Source: Streptomyces globosus (lineage in GTDB: Bacteria > Actinomycetota > Actinomycetes > Streptomycetales > Streptomycetaceae). From it: a DNA stretch of 64,000 nt. Positions 25,025 to 33,459 of this stretch are shown piece after piece. Each line of letters starts with the position of its first letter. Positions within the stretch are counted from its first letter, which is position 1. Made by a program: the position numbers and the translations under genes. The notes under the pieces are model-generated. The model was not told where the DNA came from and made no database searches. It saw only the letters and a list, made by a program, of their open reading frames with translations. The stretch is taken from NCBI RefSeq assembly GCF_003325375.1, contig NZ_CP030862.1, forward strand, positions 3,351,501 through 3,415,500. The letters run 5' to 3'.

Positions 25025-25794
25025 GCCGGCAGGAACGTGACCTGCGGCGCCCCCGTCCGCGGATGGACGGCGACCTCGCCCGCCACCCCGTACACCTCGG
25101 CCAGCAGCTCCGCGGTGAGCACCTCCGCCGGGGCGCCCGAGGCGGTCACCTCGCCGCCGCACAGGACGTACAGCCGGTCGCAGTAGTAGGCGGCGAGGTT
25201 CAGGTCGTGCAGGGCGACGAGCACCGTCGCCGGCAGCCGCCGCAGCAGCCCGAGCACCTCCAACTGGTGCCGGATGTCGAGGTGGTTGGTCGGCTCGTCG
25301 AGGACCAGCAGGGACGGCTGCTGGGTCAGCGCCCGGGCGATGAGCACCCGCTGGCGCTCGCCCCCCGACAGCTGAGCGAACGGGCGCTCCGCCAGCCCGG
25401 CGGCGTCCACCGCCTCCAGCGACCGGGCGATCAGCCGGGCGTCCTCGGCGGTGTCCCCGTCCAGCAGACGCTTGTGCGGGGTGCGGCCCATGGCGACCAC
25501 CTCCCGCACCGTCAGGTCGAAGTCGCCGCCCGGCTCCTGGACGACCGCCGCGGTGGTGCGGGCCAGTTCCCGCACCGGCAGCGCCCAGACGTCGGCGCCG
25601 TCCACCAGGACCTGCCCGGACTGCGGGCGCAGCACCCGGTAGACGGCCCGCAGCAGGCTGGACTTGCCGCTGCCGTTCGGCCCGACCAGGCCGACGACCT
25701 CGCCGGGCCGGGCGGCGAGGGACACCTCCTGCACCAGCCGGTGGGCGCCGGCGGCGAGGGTGAGCCGCTCCACGGCCAGATCGGCGGCGCTCAT
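25009..25794 (-). CDS. ABC importer ATP-binding protein (FecE/BtuD family)
   Basis: 261 residues: Walker A GPNGSGKSS, signature LSGGERQRVLIARAL, Walker [14 protein letters not shown]-loop ALHDLNLAA. EPGGDFDLTVREVVAMGRTP matches the subgroup that databases label 'F420-0 ABC transporter', a name given by genome context and not tested as far as I know. It overlaps the permease by ATGA and is the last gene of a cobalamin-riboswitch operon. Confidence 0.93.
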   Translation of the reverse strand: MSAADLAVERLTLAAGAHRLVQEVSLAARPGEVVGLVGPNGSGKSSLLRAVYRVLRPQSGQVLVDGADVWALPVRELARTTAAVVQEPGGDFDLTVREVVAMGRTPHKRLLDGDTAEDARLIARSLEAVDAAGLAERPFAQLSGGERQRVLIARALTQQPSLLVLDEPTNHLDIRHQLEVLGLLRRLPATVLVALHDLNLAAYYCDRLYVLCGGEVTASGAPAEVLTAELLAEVYGVAGEVAVHPRTGAPQVTFLPAQPGS

Positions 25795-26921
25795 GCCGCC
25801 CCCCGGTCGCCCCGGCGGCGGGCGTCCCGCCGCATCAGCCACAGGAAGAACGGGCCCCCGCACAGGGCCGTCAGCACGCCGACGGGGATCTCCATCGGAG
25901 CGGCGACGGTGCGGGCGGCGATGTCCGCCCAGACCAGGAACACGGCCCCGGCCAGCGCCGCCGTCGGCAGGACCCTGCGGTGGTCGCTGCCGACGAACAG
26001 CCGCACGGTGTGCGGCAGGATCAGCCCGACGAACCCGATCGGGCCGGCGGCCGCCACCAGCACCCCGGTGACCAGCGAGAGCAGGATGAACATGCGGGCC
26101 CGGAAGCGGGCCACGTCCAGCCCCAGCGTGGTCGCCGACTCCTCGCCGGCCAGCAGCAGGTTCAGCGGCCTGGCCTGGACGAGGAGCACGGCGGTGCCGA
26201 GCAGCAGGGCGGCGGCGGGCAGCCACAGGGTGCCCCACTGCACGCCGCCGAGCCCGCCCAGCGTCCACGCGAGGACCGTACGGGCCTGGTTGCCGCGGTC
26301 GGCGGTCAGCAGCAGCAGGTCCAGCAGCGCGGTGAGCACCGACGCGAAGGCCACGCCCGAGAGCACCAGCCGCAGCGGCGTGATCCGGCCGCCGGAGCGC
26401 GCCGTGGTGTACACGAGCAGCAGCGTCACGAGCGCGCCCGCGAACGCGGCCGCCGACAGCGACACCGCCCCGAACAGCGTGAAGCCGAAGACGATCACGG
26501 CGACGGCGCCGAGGGACGCCCCGGAGGACACGCCCAGCAGGTACGGCTCCGCGAGCGGGTTCCGTACGAGGGCCTGCAGCGCGGTGCCCACCACCGCGAG
26601 CCCGGCCCCGGTCACGGCGCCGAGGAGGACGCGCGGCGCGCGCACGTCCAGCACGATGTGCTCGCGGGCCCGCGACCACGCCGGCTCGGACCAGTCCGCG
26701 CCGAGGGCGTGGCCGACGATGCCCCAGACCTCGCCGGGCGGCACGTGCACCGAGCCGATGGCGAGCCCGGCGGTCAGGGACAGCAGCAGCAGGGCGGCCA
26801 GGCCCGCGAGGACGAGCGGGAACCGGGCCCGCCCGGCGCGCCCGGCCGGGGCGGGTCCGTCTTCCCCGGCCCGGCCGGGCGGGGACTCCTCCCTCGGCCG
26901 GGCCGCGGCGGCGGCCGTCAC
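25791..26921 (-). CDS. FecCD-family ABC importer permease
   Basis: 376 residues from GTG at 26921 (GTGA overlap with the binding-protein stop). About ten helices with family marks RAPRVLLGAVTGAGLAVVG, LQALVRNPLAEPYLLGVSSG and GPIGFVGLILPHTVRLFVG. FecCD permeases form homodimers that import siderophores, heme or cobalamin. Only one permease is encoded, as for BtuC. Confidence 0.94.
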   Translation of the reverse strand: MTAAAAARPREESPPGRAGEDGPAPAGRAGRARFPLVLAGLAALLLLSLTAGLAIGSVHVPPGEVWGIVGHALGADWSEPAWSRAREHIVLDVRAPRVLLGAVTGAGLAVVGTALQALVRNPLAEPYLLGVSSGASLGAVAVIVFGFTLFGAVSLSAAAFAGALVTLLLVYTTARSGGRITPLRLVLSGVAFASVLTALLDLLLLTADRGNQARTVLAWTLGGLGGVQWGTLWLPAAALLLGTAVLLVQARPLNLLLAGEESATTLGLDVARFRARMFILLSLVTGVLVAAAGPIGFVGLILPHTVRLFVGSDHRRVLPTAALAGAVFLVWADIAARTVAAPMEIPVGVLTALCGGPFFLWLMRRDARRRGDRGAA

Positions 26922-27967
26922 CGGAAGCGCTCGGGGTGCAGGCCGCGGGCCAGGTCCTCGACCGCGTGCGGCGGGCGCACGCCGACGAGGGTGGCGGTCA
27001 GCGGCACCACCACGAAGCGCTTGTTCCGGATCGCGGGCACGTCGGCGAGGGCGGGCTGGGAGAGCAGGAAGTCCTTCTTCTGCTGCACGCTGCCGGCGTC
27101 GGCGTAGTCGTAGATGGCGATGACCTCGGGCCTGCGCTCGACGACCTGCTCCCAGGAGACGTCGCCGAAGACCTCGTCGAGGTCGGAGAAGATGTTGCGC
27201 CCGCCGGCCAGTCTGATGATCTCGGTGCCGAGGCTCTTGCCTCCGGCGGTGAACGCCGACTTGTCGCCGCTGTCGTACACGAACACGGGCACGGCCGGGG
27301 CGCCCTCCACGGCCTTGCCGGTCTTCTCGACGCGCGCCCGCAGGTCCGCGACGAGGGCGTCGGCCCGGTCCCTGACGCCGAAGATGCCGCCGATGGTGCG
27401 GATCTCCTCGTAGGCGTCCTCCATGGACACCTGCTTCTTCCCGCAGTACTCGCGGTTGAGGTAGGTGTCGATGCCGGCGTCCGCGAACGCCTTGCGGGAG
27501 CGGCCCTCCTTCTCGGCGAAGGCGCTGCCGTAGCCGCCGTACACGAAGTCGGGCTCGGCGTTGACGACGGCCTCGAAGGAGGGCTCCTTCGGCGCCAGCT
27601 GCTTGACGGCCTTGAAGTCCTGCTCGTACTGCGGCAGGACCGGGGAGTCGGGGAAGGCGGTGCCCACCATGCGGTCCTTCAGGCCGAGCGCCAGCATCAG
27701 CTCGGCCGGGTGCTGGTGGATGGTGACCGCCCGGGCGGGCGGCCTGTCGTAGGTGGTGCGGGTGCCGCAGTTGTCGACGGTGAGCGGGAAGCCCGCCGCC
27801 GGCGCGGCCGCGGGCTTGCCGTCCTCCCCGGCCGGATCGGTGCCGCCGCCGCAGCCGGCGGCCAGCACCGAGACCAGGGCGGCGGCCGCCGCCGCGCGCA
27901 GGGCGCGGCGGTGCGACGGGCGGGTGGACGGGGGGAACTGCAGGGAGCCGGGCATGCCGACGTACAC
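26918..27967 (-). CDS. Periplasmic-binding-type lipoprotein of a B12-regulated importer
   Basis: 349 residues from GTG at 27967 (AGGAGG 6 nt upstream; ATG at 27955 is the alternative). Lipobox SVLAAGCGGG. The mature protein is a two-domain FecB/BtuF fold joined by a helix: TVDNCGTRTTYDRPPARAV, NAEPDFVYGGYGSAF, DVPAIRNKRFVVVPLT. First gene of the operon with FecCD permease and ATPase, directly behind a cobalamin riboswitch. Likely ligand: a corrinoid, a cobalt chelate or another B12-related compound (inference from the riboswitch). Confidence 0.9.
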   Translation of the reverse strand: MYVGMPGSLQFPPSTRPSHRRALRAAAAAALVSVLAAGCGGGTDPAGEDGKPAAAPAAGFPLTVDNCGTRTTYDRPPARAVTIHQHPAELMLALGLKDRMVGTAFPDSPVLPQYEQDFKAVKQLAPKEPSFEAVVNAEPDFVYGGYGSAFAEKEGRSRKAFADAGIDTYLNREYCGKKQVSMEDAYEEIRTIGGIFGVRDRADALVADLRARVEKTGKAVEGAPAVPVFVYDSGDKSAFTAGGKSLGTEIIRLAGGRNIFSDLDEVFGDVSWEQVVERRPEVIAIYDYADAGSVQQKKDFLLSQPALADVPAIRNKRFVVVPLTATLVGVRPPHAVEDLARGLHPERFR

Positions 27968-28004
27968 GTAGAGCCTCCTGGGGAGTCCGCGCTCCTCGGA
28001 ACGG

Positions 28005-28145
28005 GCCCGCGACTGGCCAGTTTCCTGACTCCCGGATCGGCGCTCCCCCCGCCTTCCCACGCGTGCGCGCAGTGGCTCATGAGGGGACCGCTCCCCGGTC
28101 ACAGTGGCGGGACCGTGCCGGAATCGCACCGGCTTCCTGTCTCCC
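28005..28145 (-). promoter_or_regulatory. Cobalamin riboswitch 1 (upstream of importer)
   Basis: Read on the minus strand it has the conserved cobalamin riboswitch segments in order: CCGGTGCGATTCCGG (28132-28118), CCCGCCACTGTGA, GAGCCACTG, GGGAAGGCGGGG and the B12-box form GAGTCAGGAAACTGGCC (28031-28015). The RNA ends just before the ribosome site of the binding-protein gene. AdoCbl/MeCbl binding is expected to switch the operon off. Confidence 0.93.
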
Positions 28146-28165
28146 GTCGCGGCGATGACCTGGCG

Positions 28166-28195
28166 ATATTACATTCCGGTCACTTGGGCGTGAAA
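28166..28195 (-). promoter_or_regulatory. Promoter of riboswitch 1
   Basis: TTTCAC (28190-28195) and TAATAT (28166-28171) on the minus strand with an 18-bp spacer, placing the start of transcription just before the riboswitch. Confidence 0.6.
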
Positions 28196-28196
28196 G

Positions 28197-28233
28197 GGCG
28201 CACGCGCCGGGGCTCGCGCCCTGAGCGTGCGCC
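28197..28233 (-). terminator. Terminator of the kinase/PLP/ATP-grasp operon
   Basis: GGCGCACGC (28197-28205) pairs with GCGTGCGCC (28225-28233), 67 bp after the methyltransferase stop and just before the promoter of riboswitch 1, separating the two operons. Confidence 0.6.
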
Positions 28234-28299
28234 CCTCAGCTGACGCCCCTGCCCGCCGGGCCGCTGCCGCGGGCCCGGCCGCCCGGCCACCCGGCCCGG

Positions 28300-29049
28300 T
28301 CAGCGCGGCCGGTACGCCCGTACGATGAGCCGGTCCGCGTCCTCGTCGTACGGGCGGCCGTCGAAGCCCCCGAACACCTCGACCCGTTCGAACCCCGCCG
28401 CCACGGCCATCGCACGCAGCTCCACCGCGCTGTACACGAACCACACCAGGCTCGCCCGGGTCACCCGCTCGCCCCGCACCAGCACCCAGTCGCTGCGCAG
28501 CCGCGCCCAGTCGTCCAGCACGCTGTCGGTCTGCACGAGCAGGCCGCCGCCCCGCCGGACCACCTTGGGCGGCACCACCCGGCGGGCCAGGATCTCCTTC
28601 CCGGCCACGTCCAGCAGCAGGCTGCCGCCCGGCCGCAGGCAGTCGTGCATGGTGCGCATCGCCCGCGCGTTGTCCGCCGGGTCCTCGAAGTAGCCGAAGG
28701 ACGTGAACATGTTGAGGACCGTGTCGAAGGCGCCCGGGGCCGTGTAGTCCCGCACGTCGGCCCGTACGTACTCCGCCTGCGCGCCCGCTTCGGCGGTGAG
28801 CTTCCGGGCCCGTTCCAGCATGGCCGGACTGCGGTCCACGCCGGTGGTGCGGTGGCCGAGGCGGGCCAGCGGGACGGTGAACACCCCCGGCCCGCAGCAC
28901 AGGTCGAGGACCCGGCCGCCCGGCGGGAAGGAGAGCAGGGGGGAGGTTGCCAGCAGCTCCTCGGCCTGGGAGAAGCGCTCCGGCGGGAACAGGAACTCGT
29001 AGAACTCGCTCCAGAAGTCGTCGTCCTGGAATCCACCCGTGTCGGCCAT
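28300..29049 (-). CDS. SAM-dependent methyltransferase in the B12-regulated operon
   Basis: 249 residues. FWSEFYEFLFPPERF, then the SAM site VLDLCCGPGVFTVPLA (about 47-62), GVDRSPAMLERAR, FDTVLNMFTSFGYFEDP and LRPGGSLLLDVAGKE. The type is a class I methyltransferase like those acting on small molecules. It follows the ATP-grasp gene by 81 bp with its own GAGGAAGGAAG ribosome site and probably belongs to the same transcript. Substrate unknown. Confidence 0.88.
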   Translation of the reverse strand: MADTGGFQDDDFWSEFYEFLFPPERFSQAEELLATSPLLSFPPGGRVLDLCCGPGVFTVPLARLGHRTTGVDRSPAMLERARKLTAEAGAQAEYVRADVRDYTAPGAFDTVLNMFTSFGYFEDPADNARAMRTMHDCLRPGGSLLLDVAGKEILARRVVPPKVVRRGGGLLVQTDSVLDDWARLRSDWVLVRGERVTRASLVWFVYSAVELRAMAVAAGFERVEVFGGFDGRPYDEDADRLIVRAYRPR

Positions 29050-29130
29050 GGCGTGACGGTCTTCCTTCCTCGTGGGCGGGGTTGCCCGCAGGGGTCCGGT
29101 CGAGCGGCGGGAAGCGGCGGGGCCTGCCGG

Positions 29131-30393
29131 TCAGGCACCGCCGCCGCCCGCCGCGGCCTGCTCTCCGTCCGCGAACGGCCGGGTCACGACGCGTACCGTG
29201 TTGGCCGCGGCGACCGCGCAGTGCGTCGCGAGCTCCGCCGTCGGGGCCTCGGCGCAGACGATCCCGGCGTAGCCGCGGCTGTCGCCGAGGTGTTCGAGCC
29301 GGTCGCCCGGCCGTCTGACCGGGTACCAGGCCGGCGCGCCGGGCAGTCCGGCCAGCCGCTCCAGCCCCTCGGCGCCCGTGAACACCCCGGGCTGCGCCGG
29401 GTAGGCGAGGACGAAGGCGAGCGCAGGGCCCGCCGGAGTCCCGGGGCCGGCGTCCATGAGCCGGGGCCGCCGGCCGAGCGCGGCCTCGACCAGGGCCTCG
29501 TACACGTTGACGCCGAGGGCCCGGCACAGCGCCTCGCCGACGAGCGCGCCGCCGATCCGCGGGTTGACCTCCACCACCTCGGGCCCCTCGGCCGTCAGCG
29601 CGAACTCCACGTGCGCGAACCGGTCGGTGTAGCCGAGGGTCGAGAGCACCTCGCCGAGTACGCGCTCCAACTCCCGGCTCTGCACGGGCGGGAAGGCGAC
29701 GGGGAAGGCGGTCACCTCCTCCCGGAAGTGCGGCTCGGGGGACATCAGCCGGCTGGAGACGCCCAGCAGCCTGGTGCGGCCCGCCCAGGTGAGGGTCTCC
29801 GCGCTGTAGACCGGCCCGGGGAAGAACGGTTCGGCGAACAGCCGGCCGGTCAGCCGGCGGCCCGCCGCCTCGCGGAGCGCCGCGTCCAGCCCCGCCTCGT
29901 CGCGGACCAGCCAGACGTTCTGGCTGCCGGTGCCCGCCGTGTCCTTGAGGACGGCGGGCAGTCCGGTCTCCTTCAGCACGGCCGCCCGCAGCCCGTCCGC
30001 GTCGGGGGCCTCGGCGGCGGGCGCCCGCGAGAGCCCCGCCCGGTGCAGCAGGGTGCGTACGCGGGCCTTGTCGCGGGTGAGCCGCAGCACCTCGGGCGGC
30101 GCGCCGGGCAGGCCGAAGCGGGCCGTCAGCTCGGCGCCGGCCAGGGTCCACGTGTCCGTCGAGCTGATCAGCCCGCGCAGCCCCGGCAGCCGGTGCAGCT
30201 CCGCCGCGACGGCGGCGGTGTCGAAGGTGTCGACGGCGACGACGTCCAGCGCACCGGGCTCCAACAGGCCCAGCTCGTGGGCGTAGTAGCCGGCGTCCCG
30301 GGTGAGCAGCACGAGCCGCTCGCCGAGCGACTCCGCGGCCCGCACCAGGTGCCCGAGGCCGAAGGTGAGCGATTCCAGGCAGGCCACGGTCAT
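29131..30393 (-). CDS. ATP-grasp carboxylate-amine ligase
   Basis: 420 residues. N-terminal Rossmann-like part (MTVACLESLTFGLGHLV, LISSTDTW), then the ATP-grasp core: LTRDKARVRTLLHRAGL, PAVLKDTAGTGSQNVWLV (phosphate loop and Lys), AEPFFPGPVYSAET, FAHVEFALTAEGPEVVEVNPRIGG with the Mg-binding Glu and Asn. This is the amino-acid ligase/carnosine-synthase type, which joins an amino acid carboxylate to an amine through an acyl phosphate. It overlaps the PLP enzyme gene by ATGA. Likely couples the product of that enzyme to another amino acid or acid (inference). Confidence 0.88.
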   Translation of the reverse strand: MTVACLESLTFGLGHLVRAAESLGERLVLLTRDAGYYAHELGLLEPGALDVVAVDTFDTAAVAAELHRLPGLRGLISSTDTWTLAGAELTARFGLPGAPPEVLRLTRDKARVRTLLHRAGLSRAPAAEAPDADGLRAAVLKETGLPAVLKDTAGTGSQNVWLVRDEAGLDAALREAAGRRLTGRLFAEPFFPGPVYSAETLTWAGRTRLLGVSSRLMSPEPHFREEVTAFPVAFPPVQSRELERVLGEVLSTLGYTDRFAHVEFALTAEGPEVVEVNPRIGGALVGEALCRALGVNVYEALVEAALGRRPRLMDAGPGTPAGPALAFVLAYPAQPGVFTGAEGLERLAGLPGAPAWYPVRRPGDRLEHLGDSRGYAGIVCAEAPTAELATHCAVAAANTVRVVTRPFADGEQAAAGGGGA

Positions 30394-31418
30394 GCGGCAC
30401 GCCCCGCCCGCGCGCCGGGGCGCCCCTTGCGGTCCCACGCCATCGTCGACCAGGGCATGGCCATCTCCTCGGGGGCTCCGACCTCGAACGGCTTGAGGCA
30501 GGCCGGGTCGAGTGCCTCGGCGTGCCGGGCGTGCACGCGGTCCACGTACCGGTGCCCCGTGTCGGCCCCGACCACGAGGTGGAGGTCGTCCGGATGGCGG
30601 CGCGCCTCGTGGACGGCGGCCAGGTAGGCGGCGCCGGTGGACAGGCCCGCGAAGACGGCGTGTTCGCGCATCAGCGCCACCGTCCCGGCCATGGCGTGCG
30701 TGAAGTCCATCCAGTGCACGGTGTCGTACAGGTGGTGGCGGACGTTGGCGAAGTCGATCGAGGAGCCGATCCCCGCGATGATGGCCTCCGGGTCGTGGTG
30801 GTCCTGGCTGCCGAAGGTCACGCTGCCGAACGGCTGGACGCCGACCAGCCGCACGGCCGGGTCGCGCTGCCGCAGGTGCTCCACCAGCCCGCCCGTCGAG
30901 GCGCCGGACCCGACCCCGCCGACGACGGTCAGCCGCCCCCGGCCGGCCGGGAGCGCGTCCGCGACGAGGTCGGCGACCTCCCGGTAGCCCAGGTAGTGGA
31001 CGTCGTCGTGGTACTGCCGCATCCAGTGGACGTCCGGACGCTCGGCGAGGATCTCCCGGACCCGGCGCACGCGCAGCTCCTGGTCGAGCCTGAGGTCCCG
31101 CGACGGCGCGACCTGCTCGACCGTGGCCCCCAGGATCTCCAGCTGGGCGCGGGTGGTGGCGTCCACGGTCGTCGAGGCGACGATGTGGCAGCGCATGCCG
31201 TGGCGGTGGCACGCCAGGGCCAGGGCGTGGGCGTAGATCCCGCTGGAGCTGTCGACGAGGGTCTGCCCCGGCCGCACCCTGCCCTCCTCCAGCAGGCGCG
31301 CGACGGCGGCGAGCGCCGAGTAGACCTTCATGGACTCGAAGCGGACGAGGACGGCGCCCTCCGTCAGGGCGACGAGGGCGGGGGCCTTGAGGGCGTCCGC
31401 GATGTGGGGGTGAATCAC
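30390..31418 (-). CDS. Fold-II PLP enzyme, cysteine-synthase-like, altered active site
   Basis: 342 residues from GTG at 31418 (AAGGAGG upstream, GTGA overlap with the kinase stop). The probable PLP Lys is Lys31 in RFESMKVYSAL; the usual K-x-x-N-P-x-G-S-x-K-D-R is lost. The loop normally S-S-G-N-T-G reads DSSSGIYAHAL (56-66), so the Asn that contacts PLP is missing. The phosphate-binding loop GGVGSGASTGG (167-177) is normal. Placed after a PduX-like kinase, the natural guess is a beta-replacement or elimination on O-phospho-L-threonine (inference), as SbnA and related enzymes use O-phosphoserine. Confidence 0.85.
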   Translation of the reverse strand: MIHPHIADALKAPALVALTEGAVLVRFESMKVYSALAAVARLLEEGRVRPGQTLVDSSSGIYAHALALACHRHGMRCHIVASTTVDATTRAQLEILGATVEQVAPSRDLRLDQELRVRRVREILAERPDVHWMRQYHDDVHYLGYREVADLVADALPAGRGRLTVVGGVGSGASTGGLVEHLRQRDPAVRLVGVQPFGSVTFGSQDHHDPEAIIAGIGSSIDFANVRHHLYDTVHWMDFTHAMAGTVALMREHAVFAGLSTGAAYLAAVHEARRHPDDLHLVVGADTGHRYVDRVHARHAEALDPACLKPFEVGAPEEMAMPWSTMAWDRKGRPGARAGRAA

Positions 31419-32287
31419 CCGTATCCTCCTTGGGCGAAGGCGCACTGGTGGCCGAGGGAGCGGAAGAAGGCGGAGAGTTGCTCCCGGGCGGGGAAGCCGA
31501 TCCGGCCGGTGAACAGGTAGCCGACCAGCGATCCGGTGTGGGCGACGAAGACGCCGTCCGCGCCGAACTCCTCCCGGTGGGCGAGGACGGCGTCGAAGGA
31601 ACGTTTCGGCAGAGCCTCCTGGGACAGCACGGCACTGCTGGTCGACGCCCGGGCCACGGCGGCAGGGTCCCCGGCGGCGAACCCCTTGAGCAACTCGTCC
31701 AGGGACCGCTCGTACTCCTGAGCGCGCCGCCGGTACTGCCGCAGCAGCAGCGCGGTGACCGCCGAAGTGTCCACGGTGCCCGGCTCCACGGCGTAGGCGG
31801 TGTGGAAGCCGATGCCGGTGCCCAGCCTGCGCACCAGCCGGTGGCGTCCGCTCAGGTACAGCGCGAACTCGTCGAGGAAGACGCTGTCCGACCGCTCGAT
31901 CGCCGACAGGACGCCGGCGGCCGCCCGGGGGTCGAAGGGCAGCGAGAACACCCGGCTCAGGCAGCGCAGCACGGCCACGATGTCCGCCGTCGAACTCGCC
32001 ATCCCCACGCCCGTGGGCAGGTCGGAGTGCACGGTCCAGCGGCCCTCCGGCAGGCGCAGCCCGTACCGCTCGGCGAACAGGAGGGCCGCGCGGGCCGCCT
32101 TCGGGCCGAGCTGCGGCGCCCCCGGCGCGGGCTCCGCCCCGGGCGTGAAGTACACGCGGGAGTACCGGCGCACGGGAAACGACACGAGGGCGATGTCCGG
32201 GTCGGCGGAGGGGCGCAGCGGCCCCTGCCAGAGCTCGCCGAGCGTTCCGTGGCACACGCCGGCGAAGGTCCCGTCGGCCCTGGTCAA
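31415..32287 (-). CDS. GHMP kinase, PduX/L-threonine kinase-like
   Basis: 290 residues; start taken as TTG at 32287 behind GAGGAGGGG. GVCHGTLGELWQG (about 10-22) matches the PduX start (C-P-G-T-x-G-E-L-x-Q-G); SDLPTGVGMASSTADIVAVL is the GHMP ATP loop. PduX phosphorylates L-threonine for the aminopropanol arm of cobalamin in Salmonella. Here it heads an operon behind a cobalamin riboswitch, with no other cobalamin biosynthesis gene next to it and with a PLP enzyme and ATP-grasp instead, so its phosphothreonine may be used for another product. Confidence 0.85.
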   Translation of the reverse strand: MTRADGTFAGVCHGTLGELWQGPLRPSADPDIALVSFPVRRYSRVYFTPGAEPAPGAPQLGPKAARAALLFAERYGLRLPEGRWTVHSDLPTGVGMASSTADIVAVLRCLSRVFSLPFDPRAAAGVLSAIERSDSVFLDEFALYLSGRHRLVRRLGTGIGFHTAYAVEPGTVDTSAVTALLLRQYRRRAQEYERSLDELLKGFAAGDPAAVARASTSSAVLSQEALPKRSFDAVLAHREEFGADGVFVAHTGSLVGYLFTGRIGFPAREQLSAFFRSLGHQCAFAQGGYG

Positions 32288-32424
32288 GAACGGCCCCCTC
32301 CTCGTCGCCCGGCCCCGGGGAGGCGGGCGCGAAGAGGAGGGCCGTGCCGCGCCGCGTGCGCGCCTGCCCGTCCGTCCCGCCGACCCGGCCCTCGAGGTCA
32401 CCGTGAACAGCGCGTGCGTGCCGC

Positions 32425-32595
32425 ACGCGCGCAGTGGCAGGTCTTCGGACTCGTGGGCGCGGGCCCGCAGGCCCTCTCCTACCGGCCGCCGCTTCCCGGG
32501 CCCCGTACGGAGACCAGTGCCGATGACGGCTTTCGTTCCCACACACCGCTGCGGGTCAGTCCCGGAATCGCACCGGGTTCCCTCTTGCGACGCGC
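32425..32595 (-). promoter_or_regulatory. Cobalamin riboswitch 2 (upstream of kinase operon)
   Basis: On the minus strand: CCCGGTGCGATTCCGGG (32577-32561), CCCGCAGCGGTG, GGCACTGGTC, GGGAAGCGGCGG and the B12-box GAGTCCGAAGACCTGCC (32452-32436). Spacing and order fit the class. It ends about 140 nt before the kinase start, leaving room for an expression platform. TACGCT (32630-32635, minus strand) is a possible -10. Confidence 0.92.
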
Positions 32596-32639
32596 CACCG
32601 CAGCGGTGACGCGAACCGACTGCCCGGCCAGCGTAGGCA

Positions 32640-33180
32640 GCCGTGCGCGGGCCGCGACAGGGCGCCTGCGGCCGGCTGGCGTGAAGTACGCCGTTCCCGC
32701 GGGGGCGCCCAGTCGGCGGGACCGCGGGGCCGGCGCCGCAGCGGGTGCCCGCCCGCCGCGCCCGACCAGCACCGCCCGGCCCGCCGGCGCGCCTCTCCGA
32801 GGCACTGCCGCAGGGGGCGCCGCGAGGTGCGGAAGCCGCCCCGCCGGGGGAAGTTGTCCGGAACGTCCCCCGGCGCGAGCCAGCCGTTCCGCGAAGGCGC
32901 CCACGGGCCGCCGCCGGGCGCCCTCGGGGCGCAGCCGGCCCGCCGTCCTTACCAGCGGCACCCCGAGCGCGGCAATCCGCTGCACGAACTCCTCGTCCGC
33001 CGGCGTGCACACCCGCGCCTCGGCCTCCGGCCCCTCGGACGGCGCGCGCTCCGCGCGAAAAGACGCCCGGAGCGTGTGACCTGTCGGTGTGGCAGCCGCG
33101 CTGCGGGCGCCGTGCGCGGTAGGTCTGGGTGTCGCCGCCCGGAGCCGGGCGGCCGCCCGCAGTTCGCAGCAGGAGGCAAG
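32640..33180. other. 540 bp without a convincing gene upstream of the cold-shock gene
   Basis: Contains the divergent promoters for riboswitch 2 and the cold-shock gene. One minus-strand frame reads ADEEFVQRIAALGVPLVRTA then becomes Arg/Ala/Pro low complexity; not enough to call a gene. Part may be a long untranslated leader of the cold-shock gene, which is usual for this family. Confidence 0.4.
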
Positions 33181-33384
33181 ATGGCCAAGGGCACGGTCAA
33201 GTGGTTCAGCGCGGAGAAGGGGTTCGGGTTCATCGCCCAGGACGGCGGAGGACCGGACGTCTTCGCCCACTACTCGGGGATCACCGGAAACGGCTACCGC
33301 GAGCTCCTCGAGGGTGAGCAGGTCAGCTTCGACATCACCCAGTCGGACCGGGGCCTGCAAGCGGAGAACATCATCCGCCACTGA
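33181..33384 (+). CDS. Cold-shock protein (CspA family)
   Basis: 67 residues with GCAGGAGGC upstream. MAKGTVKWFSAEKGFGFIAQ contains the RNP1 motif KGFGFI; DVFAHYSGI is RNP2. A single OB-fold RNA/DNA chaperone. GPDVFAHYSGITG instead of the commoner DVFVHFSAI, as in the actinobacterial SCO-type Csp proteins. Confidence 0.97.
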   Translation: MAKGTVKWFSAEKGFGFIAQDGGGPDVFAHYSGITGNGYRELLEGEQVSFDITQSDRGLQAENIIRH

Positions 33385-33459
33385 CGGCCCGCCGGCACCG
33401 GCCGGCAGACCTTCCTGGTCACAGCACTAGGCGGGTCGTTCCGTGGGTAGGGGCCTGCC

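Noticed and set aside
32650..33075. Minus-strand gene upstream of the cold-shock gene
   Set aside because: About 20 residues look protein-like, but the rest is Arg/Ala/Pro low complexity and no start with a ribosome site was found.
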